From Fidelibacterota bacterium (GTDB taxonomy: Bacteria > Fidelibacterota > Marinisomatia > SCGC-AAA003-L08 > TS1B11): 60,590 nucleotides of DNA. Where the stretch lies: contig SCKI01000015.1 in assembly GCA_004124295.1 (NCBI GenBank), forward strand, positions 1 through 60,590, read 5' to 3'. Shown piece after piece: positions 28,000 to 36,945 of the stretch (position 1 is the stretch's first letter; every line of letters starts with the position of its first letter). The position numbers and the translations under genes were made by a program. Under the pieces are notes generated by a model, which searched no databases, was not told the DNA's origin, and saw nothing but the letters and a program-made list of their open reading frames with translations.

Positions 28000-28694
28000 C
28001 GGTAGAGCTCCGGGGCCGGGTAGAACTGGCTACCGATTTCCCCTGGTTCGCCGATCATCTGCAGGTAGGGCTGGGCGCCGGTCAGGTCCATGCCCCGAAA
28101 AAAGGGATGCTTCGAAAGGGTGCCGGCGGCGCCGGCCTGCTGGTGTTCAAACAGCCGCGCCTTGATCACCAGATCGGACACATACAGCTCCCCCTGGTCC
28201 TCCACAAAGGCCTGAAAATAGCGCTCATCGGGGGCATAATTCGGCTCGTTGTGCAGGTTGTGCATCTCCAGGATCGTCCCCTTATCATCCCCGAAATGGA
28301 CACTGCCGGTGGCCGGATCGATCTGCGCCGTGGGCGTCAGTCCGTAAATGGGCAGTTTGTAGTACGCCCGGCTGTGATCCAGGTGGGCCTGGCTGGTGCT
28401 GGCCAGCGAGAGCACGTGCATGGCAAAGTTGGGCACGCCCCGGCGCAGGTCGGGGGCCACGATAGCGCTGCAGATCAGCTCCTCGAAGGCTGCCAGTCCC
28501 TCCAGGCAGCCCTCCATGAAATGGAACGCCGTCAGGTTGACCAGGGCAATGCCGGGGGCCACTTCCATCGGCTCCAACGGCTCCGGCAACAACGGCTCCA
28601 GTTGCTCGGTGGCGATTTCAAAGAATGTGGACAGGGAAAAATCGAATTTCCAGACGACGAGGTCTTCGCGGGCGGCTATCTCTTCACTATTCAT
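27996..28694 (-). CDS. Acetoacetate decarboxylase-like protein
   Basis: 232 aa. The N-terminal half (FEIATEQLEPLLPEPLEPMEVAPGIALVNLTAFHFMEG…AFEELICSAIVAP) has the layout of the acetoacetate decarboxylase/DUF2071-like beta-barrel: a 'leucine ladder' before L-P, then a strand with AlV…. I do not see the catalytic Lys-Lys pair of true decarboxylases with certainty, so activity is unproven. It overlaps the upstream oxoamine synthase by 4 bases, which strongly suggests coupled expression. It overlaps the end of the facing SDR gene by 4 bases. I rate the family assignment as tentative. Confidence 0.6.
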   Translation of the reverse strand: MNSEEIAAREDLVVWKFDFSLSTFFEIATEQLEPLLPEPLEPMEVAPGIALVNLTAFHFMEGCLEGLAAFEELICSAIVAPDLRRGVPNFAMHVLSLASTSQAHLDHSRAYYKLPIYGLTPTAQIDPATGSVHFGDDKGTILEMHNLHNEPNYAPDERYFQAFVEDQGELYVSDLVIKARLFEHQQAGAAGTLSKHPFFRGMDLTGAQPYLQMIGEPGEIGSQFYPAPELYR

Positions 28695-30007
28695 GCGGGT
28701 TGTTCCTGAAACTCTGTGCTGAATTCGAAATGGCGGGCGGCATCCAGGACAATCTCGGCGCCCCGGTCCAGCTGTTCACGGGTGTGCTCGGACGTCACAA
28801 ACAGCCTGATCCTGGAAACATTTTTGGGCACGGCGGGGAAGGTCATCAGCGAGGTATCCAGGCCGTGGTCCTGCAAATAGTTGCTCAAGGGGATGGTGAT
28901 CCGCTCATGCCCGTAAATAACCGGAATAATCCAGGTATGGCTCGGTCCGGTGTCGACCTTGCCCTCAAGCTTGTTGCGCAAATAGTCGGCGTTCTCCATA
29001 ATCCGTTTGCGTTTGGCATGGCCATCCGGTCCCGAACCGAGTTCCAGCGCTTTGATGATGCCGCCGGTGACGGCCGGGTCAATGGCACAGGAGAACATGC
29101 GCGAGCGGGCGTAAAAGCGGACATAAAAGGAGAGTTGCTGTGAGGCCAGCAGGAAGCCGCCAACCCCGCCGAAGCTTTTGCTGAAGGTGCCGATAAGCAT
29201 ATCCACATCCTCCAGAACGCCCTGCTCGGCGGCAATGCCCCGGCCGCCAGGTCCGGAGACCAGCAGCGTATGGGCCTCATCCACCAGCACGGCCGCGCCA
29301 TAGGACTTGGCCAACGGCACCAGATCGACCAGATTGCCTTCATCTCCGTCAGCGCTGAAGACCCCTTCGGTACAGACCAGTATGCGCCGCTTGTGCCCCG
29401 TAATGGACTCCAGGACCGATTTCAGATGGTCCATGTCATTATGCCGGAACAATTTTATATTGCCGCGGGACAAAATCGCCCCGTCGAACAGGGAGGCGTG
29501 CGACCGGCGGTCCAGGACGACATAGTCGCCCTTGTGGATATAGGCTGAGATGACCCCGATATTGGCCCCGTAGCCCGATGAAAAGGTCGTACAGCCCCGG
29601 CCGGGCAGGCCGAAAAAGTCCACCAACTGCTGTTCCAGGTCCATGTGGATCTGAAAGGTGCCGTTCAGGACCGGGGAGCCGGTGGCCCCCAGGCCGTATT
29701 GATCGAGGGCAGCCTTGGCCGCTTCCACCACTTCGGGATGGTAGGAATAGCCCAGGTAGTTGTAACTGGCAAAGCTGATCAGGTTGATGTCGGGGCCGGA
29801 AACGGGCCTGACCTGGACCTCCGTCCGCTGGGCGCCCAGATGGGGCACCTCGAAGCTGTAGGCGTTGGCATCATGCACCTCAACGCGCCACTCGTTGAAT
29901 TTGGTGATCTCGGCATCTCCTTCGCCGGCGCTGGTAAAGAACATATCCATGGTGTACCGCGTGTAGGGCGGCAGGGGACGCGAATTGTTGTGTTTGCTGG
30001 AATCCAT
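28691..30007 (-). CDS. Alpha-oxoamine synthase (PLP; SPT/KBL/BioF family)
   Basis: 438 aa. The fold-type I PLP enzyme signatures are ISFASYNYLGYSYHPEVV, GATGSPVLNGTFQIHMDLEQQL, FSSGYGANIG, the VDEAHT cofactor motif, and the Schiff-base Lys in GTFSKSFGGVGGF. The family condenses an amino acid with an acyl-CoA and releases CO2. Members make sphinganine ketone (SPT), aminoketobutyrate (KBL), 8-amino-7-oxononanoate (BioF) or quorum signals (CqsA). The N-terminal extension of about 70 residues is longer than in BioF/KBL. No biotin or threonine-catabolism genes are near, so a lipid or signal role is more plausible; the substrate is unknown. It is coupled to the decarboxylase-like gene. Confidence 0.9.
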   Translation of the reverse strand: MDSSKHNNSRPLPPYTRYTMDMFFTSAGEGDAEITKFNEWRVEVHDANAYSFEVPHLGAQRTEVQVRPVSGPDINLISFASYNYLGYSYHPEVVEAAKAALDQYGLGATGSPVLNGTFQIHMDLEQQLVDFFGLPGRGCTTFSSGYGANIGVISAYIHKGDYVVLDRRSHASLFDGAILSRGNIKLFRHNDMDHLKSVLESITGHKRRILVCTEGVFSADGDEGNLVDLVPLAKSYGAAVLVDEAHTLLVSGPGGRGIAAEQGVLEDVDMLIGTFSKSFGGVGGFLLASQQLSFYVRFYARSRMFSCAIDPAVTGGIIKALELGSGPDGHAKRKRIMENADYLRNKLEGKVDTGPSHTWIIPVIYGHERITIPLSNYLQDHGLDTSLMTFPAVPKNVSRIRLFVTSEHTREQLDRGAEIVLDAARHFEFSTEFQEQPA

Positions 30008-30192
30008 CTGCTTACGGCTTTATAGTTACTTATAGTGATATGTATCCGGCTGAACGGGACCGCCGGGCTGATCCGGAAGGTCCGCTCCCCGGCACCTGTA
30101 TTTTCCTGACCTGTTTGTGCGCTCCCGTGGAACGCGGGCAGAATCTAGCAGTGGAGACGGTCATTTTCAAACAGATGATTAGAGGGGCTCCG

Positions 30193-30990
30193 TTAGGCTG
30201 TCTGGGCTAAAAACGATAACAAATGGCGGTTAAAATCAGCGGGATTTTCCAGGTTGCTCACATGGGCCGCCCGGGGGATCAGTTCCAGGGTCGCATGGGG
30301 CAGCGCGGCCAGCATCTGGCGGCCGGCATCCGGGGGCGTGATAGGGTCCTCTTCGCCAAACATCAGCAGCGCCGGCTGGTGCATGTCTGCCAGGGCGGCG
30401 GTCGTATCGATGCGGCAGGCCAGGGCCAGCAGGGTCCCGGTGATGGCCAGTGCATCGGTGGCCCGCATCATCCGGCGGATAAGCTCGACGGCGCCTGTCT
30501 CGCTGCGGATACTCTCGGCGGTAAATAACTTGGGCAGCAGGCCATCCACGAAGGCAGCCGTGCCACTGGTTTGAATCTGGCGGATTGCCCCGGCCCGGCC
30601 CAGTTTGGCCGCATCGCTATCGGCCGCGCTCTGGGTGTCGCACAGCACCAGCGCCCGGACCCGTCCGGGTTCCCGCTCGGTGGCCCGCAGGGCGATATAG
30701 CCCCCCATGGACAGCCCACACAGCACGGCCGCATCTATCTTCAGATGATCCAGCAGGGCCAGCAGGTCGTCGACGAACAGTTCAATGGTGTAGTGGCCGT
30801 CGCCCACCGCGCTTTTGCCGTGGCCCCTGACATCGTAGGCAATGGCGCGGATATTCTCCGGCAGCGCCTCAAGTTGTGCTTCCCACGTGGCCCGGCTAAA
30901 CGGAAATCCGTGGATAAACACTACCGGGAGCCCGTTGCCGCTCCCGCGCTCGGTGTAGTGGCAGCGGTGGCCGTTAAGAATGGCTTCCAT
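30193..30990 (-). CDS. Alpha/beta-fold hydrolase
   Basis: 265 aa. The catalytic triad is visible: the nucleophile Ser in the elbow GLSMGG, Asp in FGEEDPITPP, and His in AAHVSNLENP. HGFPFSRATW provides the oxyanion-hole region. Overall style is like 3-oxoadipate enol-lactonase/non-haem-haloperoxidase-type esterases, but no aromatic-catabolism genes are nearby, so the substrate is not assigned. The start codon lies one base after the stop of the M6 protease gene, so the two share a transcript. No signal peptide is present. Confidence 0.9.
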   Translation of the reverse strand: MEAILNGHRCHYTERGSGNGLPVVFIHGFPFSRATWEAQLEALPENIRAIAYDVRGHGKSAVGDGHYTIELFVDDLLALLDHLKIDAAVLCGLSMGGYIALRATEREPGRVRALVLCDTQSAADSDAAKLGRAGAIRQIQTSGTAAFVDGLLPKLFTAESIRSETGAVELIRRMMRATDALAITGTLLALACRIDTTAALADMHQPALLMFGEEDPITPPDAGRQMLAALPHATLELIPRAAHVSNLENPADFNRHLLSFLAQTA

Positions 30991-30991
30991 G

Positions 30992-33418
30992 TTAACGCAG
31001 CAGCACCAGTTTTATGGTGGCGGCAGTCTCCCCGGCCAGCAGACGGACGAAATAGATGCCCGAGGGGGCCAACCGCCCCTTGAGGTCCCGGCCGTCCCAG
31101 CTGACCCGGTGGCTGCCCCGTTGCCAGGTCCCGGTTGCCAGACGGGCAACTTCCCGGCCCAGCAGATCATGGACGGTCAGCTGCAGGGGACCGCTGCGGC
31201 CCACATCAAAGGGGATCACCGTGGCGGGATTAAACGGATTAGGACTGGCGGGGTACAGGGCAAAGCGGTCCGGCAGGCCCAGCGGCCCGGGCTCGGCGCT
31301 GAGCAGGCTGATCATCAGCACGTCCGATGGCGCGCCCCGGTTGCCGCCAAAATCTTCCGCCAGGACCCGCACATACAAGGGATCGGAGGATAGGGGAAAG
31401 GGCAGGCTGAATACCGTGTCGGCGGGGCTGGGCCAGGTCGGCGCAGTGGCCGGACCGGGGATAAAATCGGCTTGGCCGGAAGTGTGGACCTCGTATCGGC
31501 CCACATCGGGCCCAGCCTGCGACCAGCTCAGGTCAGCCGATGACTCGGACAGTTTAACCGTCAGGTTCCTGACCGTATCGGGGGGGATATTGTCCACTGA
31601 ATAACCGCTGGCAGCCGGGCTGAAGGCCGCGCCGCCTCCCGCTGCCCTGGGGACTGATACCCGGAAATAGGATAGCGCCGGACCGAGGCTGCTCGAATCA
31701 GCGGGGGTAGCGACGGTGTAACTGTAGCTGCTGCTGCCATCGCCCGGTACTTGCCCGACGCCCGTATAAAGGCCATCGTGCAGATAGGTGCTGCCAACGA
31801 AATTCGCCGGCCCGGTAGGGGGGACGTCCCGGAGCCAGATGCGGTAGGTGGCGTCAGCCTCCAGTGCCGCGGCATCCCAAGTGAGGGTGACCTGCCTGCC
31901 CTGGTCGTCGGGAATATCGCTGGCCGAGCTGATGGTCACCGGCGGCAGGGAAACGCTGATACGCAGGTCGGCCCAGAAAGTGTCGGCGCCGGCCACGATG
32001 TTCTCCACGGCCACGTTCGTTGCAACACCGGCATAACTGCGGCTGCCGGGGGAACTGAAATCGTTGAAGGCCGTCTTGTCGAGGCTACCGGGGAACGGGT
32101 CGCCGGCGAACTGGCTCACCGAATCGGCGATGTCCCGCTCCAGGTGATACTGGCCATCGGCCTGTTCCAGCGCCACCAGGTAATGGCCGTAGTCGGTCAA
32201 CCCGGGGACCCACTGGATATCATTCTGTGACGAGGCCATGGTTTCATCGATGTGGTAGATGAGCAGACCGGAACCGAGGAGGTAGCTGTCATAACCCAGC
32301 AGCTGGCGGTTTTCCACCAGAAAGTATTCCGATCCCGTACTGTCGCCACCAGTCCACAGCCGGTAAATATCGGGCGAGAGGGTGGCCGGGGCAATGGGCT
32401 GGTTGAGCATATCGGCGCTAACCACGATCTCGTTGGCGTAGCCCATCTGGATGCGGCTCCAGGCGTCGGGAAGAGCAGGAGAACTGCCAATATAGGGATC
32501 GGTGGCATTGGGGCCGAGCCAACTCCCGCTGGCCAGGAGGGACCAGAAACTGAGTCCCCGGGAGGGCGTAGGATTGACATCGAGCTGCCGGTCGTAGAGG
32601 TCGGGGAGACCGAACACGGCGTGGGCCATTTCGTGGACATAGACACCGATGGTCATGTCGATGGTCATGCCGTCGGGCGTCACCCAGAGCTCGGGGACCA
32701 TGGCGTACCTCGATATTTCGACGCCGTCATAGATCACGGGCTGGATGCTCCAGGCGTGGGACCAGATATCGTCGCTGGTCCCATTAAACTCGGCGCCGGT
32801 ACCGGCGTGGACGATGAACAGGGCGTCGACAGTGCCACTGCTATCGTTATCGAAGGGGGCAAAATCGATGACGCCATCGACCGCCGCCACGGCATCCTCC
32901 ACCAGCCCCTGGGCATTTCTCGGATAAGCAGGTCCCAAGCCATTCTGCCCATTGACATAGTAGTCGTAGGTCTGGGGCATCTGCACCCAGCCGGTGTCGC
33001 TCGGCAGGCTGACGGTGGTGATGCGCAGCCGGCCGTAGGAGGTCTGCTCGTAATAGTCCCGTACCGACGGGCCGCCCACATCATACATGAGGCTGTCGAA
33101 AAAGGCCGGCTCGACCGAGCTGGGTTTGTCACTGAAATCGACCAGTATGACCAGCACGTTGAAATCGCCTTCCGGAGCAACGGGGGCCGTTATGCCGCTA
33201 ACCCCTTTTTGAAGCAGCCCAAAACCCATTGATCCGAAGCCCACCGGTCCGCCCTCAACGCCCAGGGCCCGCAGACGGTCCTGGTGCAGCAGGTAGTAGG
33301 GCAGCGCCAGCCGCCCTGCGGCGATCAGTTTCTTGACTCTGGGATGGGGGTCGATGGCCAATCCCAGGCTGAGCGGCAGCAGGAGCGCCGCCACGTATCG
33401 GATGACTACCGGACGCAT
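30992..33418 (-). CDS. Secreted M6-family metalloprotease with sorting domain
   Basis: 808 aa with a signal peptide (YVAALLLPLSLGLA). The zinc motif HEMAHAVFGLPDLYD (about 260-274) is the HExxHxxGxxD signature of M6/immune-inhibitor-A proteases. The preceding NVLVILVDFSDKPSS and YYEQTSYGRLRITT segments are typical of that family. Fibronectin-like modules follow (about 495-700). The last 85 residues are a type IX-like sorting domain (YPASPNPFNPATVIPFDV, VHDLLGREVARL, PSGIYFVRLLAGETAATIKLVLLR). It is probably a cell-surface or secreted protease for protein feeding. It is followed one base later by the alpha/beta hydrolase. Confidence 0.94.
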   Translation of the reverse strand: MRPVVIRYVAALLLPLSLGLAIDPHPRVKKLIAAGRLALPYYLLHQDRLRALGVEGGPVGFGSMGFGLLQKGVSGITAPVAPEGDFNVLVILVDFSDKPSSVEPAFFDSLMYDVGGPSVRDYYEQTSYGRLRITTVSLPSDTGWVQMPQTYDYYVNGQNGLGPAYPRNAQGLVEDAVAAVDGVIDFAPFDNDSSGTVDALFIVHAGTGAEFNGTSDDIWSHAWSIQPVIYDGVEISRYAMVPELWVTPDGMTIDMTIGVYVHEMAHAVFGLPDLYDRQLDVNPTPSRGLSFWSLLASGSWLGPNATDPYIGSSPALPDAWSRIQMGYANEIVVSADMLNQPIAPATLSPDIYRLWTGGDSTGSEYFLVENRQLLGYDSYLLGSGLLIYHIDETMASSQNDIQWVPGLTDYGHYLVALEQADGQYHLERDIADSVSQFAGDPFPGSLDKTAFNDFSSPGSRSYAGVATNVAVENIVAGADTFWADLRISVSLPPVTISSASDIPDDQGRQVTLTWDAAALEADATYRIWLRDVPPTGPANFVGSTYLHDGLYTGVGQVPGDGSSSYSYTVATPADSSSLGPALSYFRVSVPRAAGGGAAFSPAASGYSVDNIPPDTVRNLTVKLSESSADLSWSQAGPDVGRYEVHTSGQADFIPGPATAPTWPSPADTVFSLPFPLSSDPLYVRVLAEDFGGNRGAPSDVLMISLLSAEPGPLGLPDRFALYPASPNPFNPATVIPFDVGRSGPLQLTVHDLLGREVARLATGTWQRGSHRVSWDGRDLKGRLAPSGIYFVRLLAGETAATIKLVLLR

Positions 33419-33481
33419 GGCGGCAGCTTAAGGCCGGCGGGCGCAGGGTAAATTGACGCGGCGCACGTTTGCGCTGGCCGG

Positions 33482-33892
33482 TCACTGATACTCATAGAAG
33501 GCCCGGCCGGGGGTTCTCACCACGATCTTGTTGGGGCCGTCGACCCGATAGCCGTTCCGGCTGGTGGAATCAGGGATCAGGTGCCACCAGAACACGGCTA
33601 TCTCGGTGCCCGGATACCAGTTGTGGATGAGTTCATAGGGCAGATCGCCGCTCATGCCGGGCATGATGCCCCGGTCGCCGCACAGTTTGGGGTGGTCGCA
33701 CGGCTGCCAGCGGGTAAAGCGGCTGGACCGCTCCTCCATTATGACGAAGTTGAGGGTATCGGCGGTATTATTGTAAATCACAACTTTGGTCGGCCGCTGT
33801 TCCACCAGCACCTGCTTGTCAAGGAGGGGCGATACCAGCATGGCAGCAAGCCACAGCAAGGCAATGAACAACAGCCCGCGATGGCTTATCAT
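33482..33892 (-). CDS. Small membrane-anchored/secreted protein of unknown function
   Basis: 136 aa with an N-terminal hydrophobic segment (GLLFIALLWLAAMLVSPLL). The mature part has beta-type alternation (KVVIYNNTADTLNFVIMEE; GTEIAVFWWHLIP) and a CDHPKLC cysteine pair that could form a disulfide. No family is recognised. It lies 63 bases upstream of the M6 protease in the same direction and is divergent from the acyl-CoA ligase. Confidence 0.7.
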   Translation of the reverse strand: MISHRGLLFIALLWLAAMLVSPLLDKQVLVEQRPTKVVIYNNTADTLNFVIMEERSSRFTRWQPCDHPKLCGDRGIMPGMSGDLPYELIHNWYPGTEIAVFWWHLIPDSTSRNGYRVDGPNKIVVRTPGRAFYEYQ

Positions 33893-34088
33893 GGAGCCCA
33901 GTTATGCACAGGGAGTGGCATAATCAGGGCACAATATATGTCTGCCAGCAGTGCGGAAGAAAGCGCCCTGTGCGGGCCTGACCGCAGGGGCTGATGGCGC
34001 AGCCAGGCAGCGGGATTCTGTTCTGGTATCGAAAGCCGGCACAGCGTAATTTTTCCAATCCAACTCCAGTTTCACAAGAGGCCTAACC

Positions 34089-35927
34089 ATGGATTATAGC
34101 ACCCTCACTGAGATGTTCCTGCAGGTCACCGGCAAATATGGCGACAAGGTTCTGTATTACGAAAAAAAGGATGACCGTTGGGAGGGGCTGCGGGGCAAAG
34201 ATATCCGGGACATTGTTGAAGACCTGGCCTATGCGCTCCGCTCTCTGGGAATCGCCAAGGGGACCCAGGCTGCGGTCCTATCGATGAACTCTCCCCGCTG
34301 GGCCATGAGCGACTATGCTATTCTCTGCGCCGGCGCGACGACGGTGGCCGTCTATCCGGTCCTGCCGGCGCCCCAGGTTGCCTTTATCCTGAAACACTCC
34401 AGTACCAGCCTGGTGTTTGTCCAGAACGAGGAACAGGGGGCCAAGGTGCTGGAGATTTGGGACGATTGCCCGGAGTTGAAAACTGTGGTGGTGATGAACG
34501 GGGCGGAGCTTTCCGGTCCGGCCCCGAATCCCGACAGTCAGCGGATCATGACATTCATGGATGCGCTGGAGCTGGGCCATAAATACGCCCAGGAGAACGG
34601 CCTCGACTTCGAGGCCATGTGCAAGGAACCCCAGCCGGCCGATCTGCTGACCCTGATCTACACTTCCGGCACGACAGGGGAGCCGAAAGGCGTTATGCTG
34701 ACCCACAACAACCTGGTCACCAACATCGAGGCGGCCCTGACCCACATCCAGATTGACGCTGACGACAGCCTGCTCTCTTTCCTGCCCCTAGCCCACTCGT
34801 TTGAGCGCATGGCCGGCCATTTTCTGGCCTTCAGCAGAGGGGCGGCGGTCTACTACGCCGAAAGCATCGAGAAGGTCGCAGCCAACCTGCAGGAGACCAG
34901 CCCCACCGTGCTGCTGGGCGCGCCCCGGTTTTATGAGAAGGTTTACAACCGGGTGATGGAAAGTGTCGGCAATTCTCCGGCCCTGCGGCAAAAAATATTC
35001 TGGTGGGCCATCCGCCAGGGCAAGGCCGTTTCCAAGTTTACCCAGAATGGCGATCAACCGGGCGGCTGGCTGGCCTGGAAATACGGCCTCGCGTCCAAAC
35101 TGGTCTTCTCCAAGTTGCAGGCTCGCGTAGGGGGGCGGATTCGCTTTTTTGTTTCCGGTGCCGCGCCCCTGTCGGCCGAAATCGCCGAATTTTTTGCCGC
35201 CGCCGGTATGGTTATCCTGGAAGGCTACGGACTGACCGAGACCAGTCCGGCCCTTACGGTCAACAAACTCGAGAAATTCAAATACGGCAAGGTGGGACCG
35301 GCCATTCCCGGCATTGAAATGAAGATCGCCGATAACGGTGAAATTCTCGCCCGGGGACCGAACATCATGCAGGGCTATTTCAAGGATGAGGCCGCCACCG
35401 CCGAAGCCATTGATGATGACGGCTGGTTTCACACCGGCGACATCGGGGCGTTTGACGAGGACGGCCACCTGCAGATCACCGACCGGATCAAGAACATTAT
35501 TGTTACCTCGGGGGGCAAAAACATCGCTCCGGCAGCCCTGGAGAATGCCCTGGTGATCCAGCCCCACATCGAGCAGGTTTGCGTCATCGGCGATCAGCGC
35601 AATTTTGTATCCGCGCTGATAGTGCCGACCTACGATTCGCTGCAAATTTATGCCCAGGAACGGGGGCTGGAGATCAGCGGCAATAAAGAGCTGATTGAGC
35701 ATCCGGAAATAGTGGCCCTGGTAGAAAAGGAAGTGGAACAGGCCATGGCAGCATTCGCCCGGTATGAGCAGGTCCGCAAGATTGTCCTGCTCCCGCAGGA
35801 GTTTACCATTGATGGCGGCGAACTGACCCCCACCCTTAAGGTCAAGCGTCAGGTGGTGCTGGCCCGTTACAGCGATATGATCGAAAATATCTACAGCGGC
35901 ACGATCGCTGATGCCCCGGCCAACTGA
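34089..35927 (+). CDS. Long-chain acyl-CoA synthetase (AMP-forming)
   Basis: 612 aa, preceded by AAGAGG. The AMP-binding P-loop is LIYTSGTTGEPKGVMLTHNNL. Further adenylate-forming motifs are LPLAHSFERMAGH, the A5 core GYGLTETSPA, GWFHTGDIGAFDEDGHLQITDRIKN and the SGGKNIAPAALE hinge. The layout matches FAA1-type fatty acyl-CoA ligases, which activate fatty acids for lipid synthesis or beta-oxidation. A few bases of overlap with purM, then gpsA, follow. gpsA also serves phospholipid synthesis, so part of this cluster could be a lipid unit. Confidence 0.95.
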   Translation: MDYSTLTEMFLQVTGKYGDKVLYYEKKDDRWEGLRGKDIRDIVEDLAYALRSLGIAKGTQAAVLSMNSPRWAMSDYAILCAGATTVAVYPVLPAPQVAFILKHSSTSLVFVQNEEQGAKVLEIWDDCPELKTVVVMNGAELSGPAPNPDSQRIMTFMDALELGHKYAQENGLDFEAMCKEPQPADLLTLIYTSGTTGEPKGVMLTHNNLVTNIEAALTHIQIDADDSLLSFLPLAHSFERMAGHFLAFSRGAAVYYAESIEKVAANLQETSPTVLLGAPRFYEKVYNRVMESVGNSPALRQKIFWWAIRQGKAVSKFTQNGDQPGGWLAWKYGLASKLVFSKLQARVGGRIRFFVSGAAPLSAEIAEFFAAAGMVILEGYGLTETSPALTVNKLEKFKYGKVGPAIPGIEMKIADNGEILARGPNIMQGYFKDEAATAEAIDDDGWFHTGDIGAFDEDGHLQITDRIKNIIVTSGGKNIAPAALENALVIQPHIEQVCVIGDQRNFVSALIVPTYDSLQIYAQERGLEISGNKELIEHPEIVALVEKEVEQAMAAFARYEQVRKIVLLPQEFTIDGGELTPTLKVKRQVVLARYSDMIENIYSGTIADAPAN

Positions 35928-36942
35928 TACCGCGCCCTCGGCAGGCAACGGCATGACCTATGCCGGCGCGGGGGTCGACATTGCAGCCGGCGAGGCGGCC
36001 GTCAAGCGAATCCGTGGCCTGGCGGCCCGTACCCACGGCCCGGAAGTTCTCGAAGGGCTGGGCGGCTTTGGCGGCCTGTACGACTTTTCCAACCATAATT
36101 ACCGCCAGCCGGTGCTGGTCGCCAGTACCGATGGTGTCGGCACCAAACTCAAAATAGCGTTTCTCACCGGCCGGCACGATACGGTGGGACAGGACCTTGT
36201 CAATCACTGCGTCAATGATATCCTGGCCACCGGGGCTGTGCCGCTGTTCTTTCTGGACTATTTTGCCGCCGGCATTCTGGAAGGGGACATCTTCGAGGAG
36301 GTGGTGGGGGGCATGGCCCTGGCCTGCCGCGAAAACGGCTGCGCCCTGCTGGGCGGCGAAACGGCTGAGATGCCGGGCTTCTACCAGCCCGGGGAGTACG
36401 ACCTGTCGGGCACCATTATCGGGGTGGCGGAAAAAGATGGCCTGCTCGCCAAGCGCGCAGTGGAAAGCGGCAACCTCCTGGTGGGCATTCCATCAACAGG
36501 CCTGCACACCAATGGTTACTCTCTGGCACGTAAAGTATTACTTGAGCAATGGGATGTGGCCGACGAGGTGCCCGAACTGGGCATGACGCTGGGGGCGGCC
36601 CTGCTGCAAGTGCACCGCAGCTACCTCGATCTGACCACCCCGCTGCTGGACCGGCCCTGGCTCCGGGGCCTGGGACATATTACCGGCGGAGGATTGGAGG
36701 GCAATCTTGGGCGCATCATCGACCGGGACCGGACCCTGGCCATTGACTGGGAATCCTGGTCGTGGCCGCCCATTTTCCAGCTGATTCAGGAAACCGGACA
36801 GGTGCCCCTGGCGGATATGCGCAGCACCTTTAATCTGGGCCTGGGTTGGATATTCGTCATTGACCCGGAGGGGCTGGGCGAATTGAAAGCCCACCTGGAG
36901 AGCCAGGGAGAGGACTGCACGGTTATAGGCGAGGTGCGCTGA
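35911..36942 (+). CDS. purM: Phosphoribosylformylglycinamidine cyclo-ligase
   Basis: 343 aa, normal PurM length. The family N-terminus TYAGAGVDIAAGEAAVKRI, GGLYDFSNHNYRQPVLVASTDGVGTKL, the CVNDI loop, ALLGGETAEMPGFY and LVGIPSTGLHTNGYSLAR are all present. It closes the imidazole ring to give AIR in purine synthesis. The ATG at 35911 overlaps the ligase by 17 bases; the ATG at 35953 directly before the conserved TYAGAG block is an equally reasonable start. gpsA follows after 3 bases. Confidence 0.97.
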   Translation: MPRPTDTAPSAGNGMTYAGAGVDIAAGEAAVKRIRGLAARTHGPEVLEGLGGFGGLYDFSNHNYRQPVLVASTDGVGTKLKIAFLTGRHDTVGQDLVNHCVNDILATGAVPLFFLDYFAAGILEGDIFEEVVGGMALACRENGCALLGGETAEMPGFYQPGEYDLSGTIIGVAEKDGLLAKRAVESGNLLVGIPSTGLHTNGYSLARKVLLEQWDVADEVPELGMTLGAALLQVHRSYLDLTTPLLDRPWLRGLGHITGGGLEGNLGRIIDRDRTLAIDWESWSWPPIFQLIQETGQVPLADMRSTFNLGLGWIFVIDPEGLGELKAHLESQGEDCTVIGEVR

Positions 36943-36945
36943 CCG

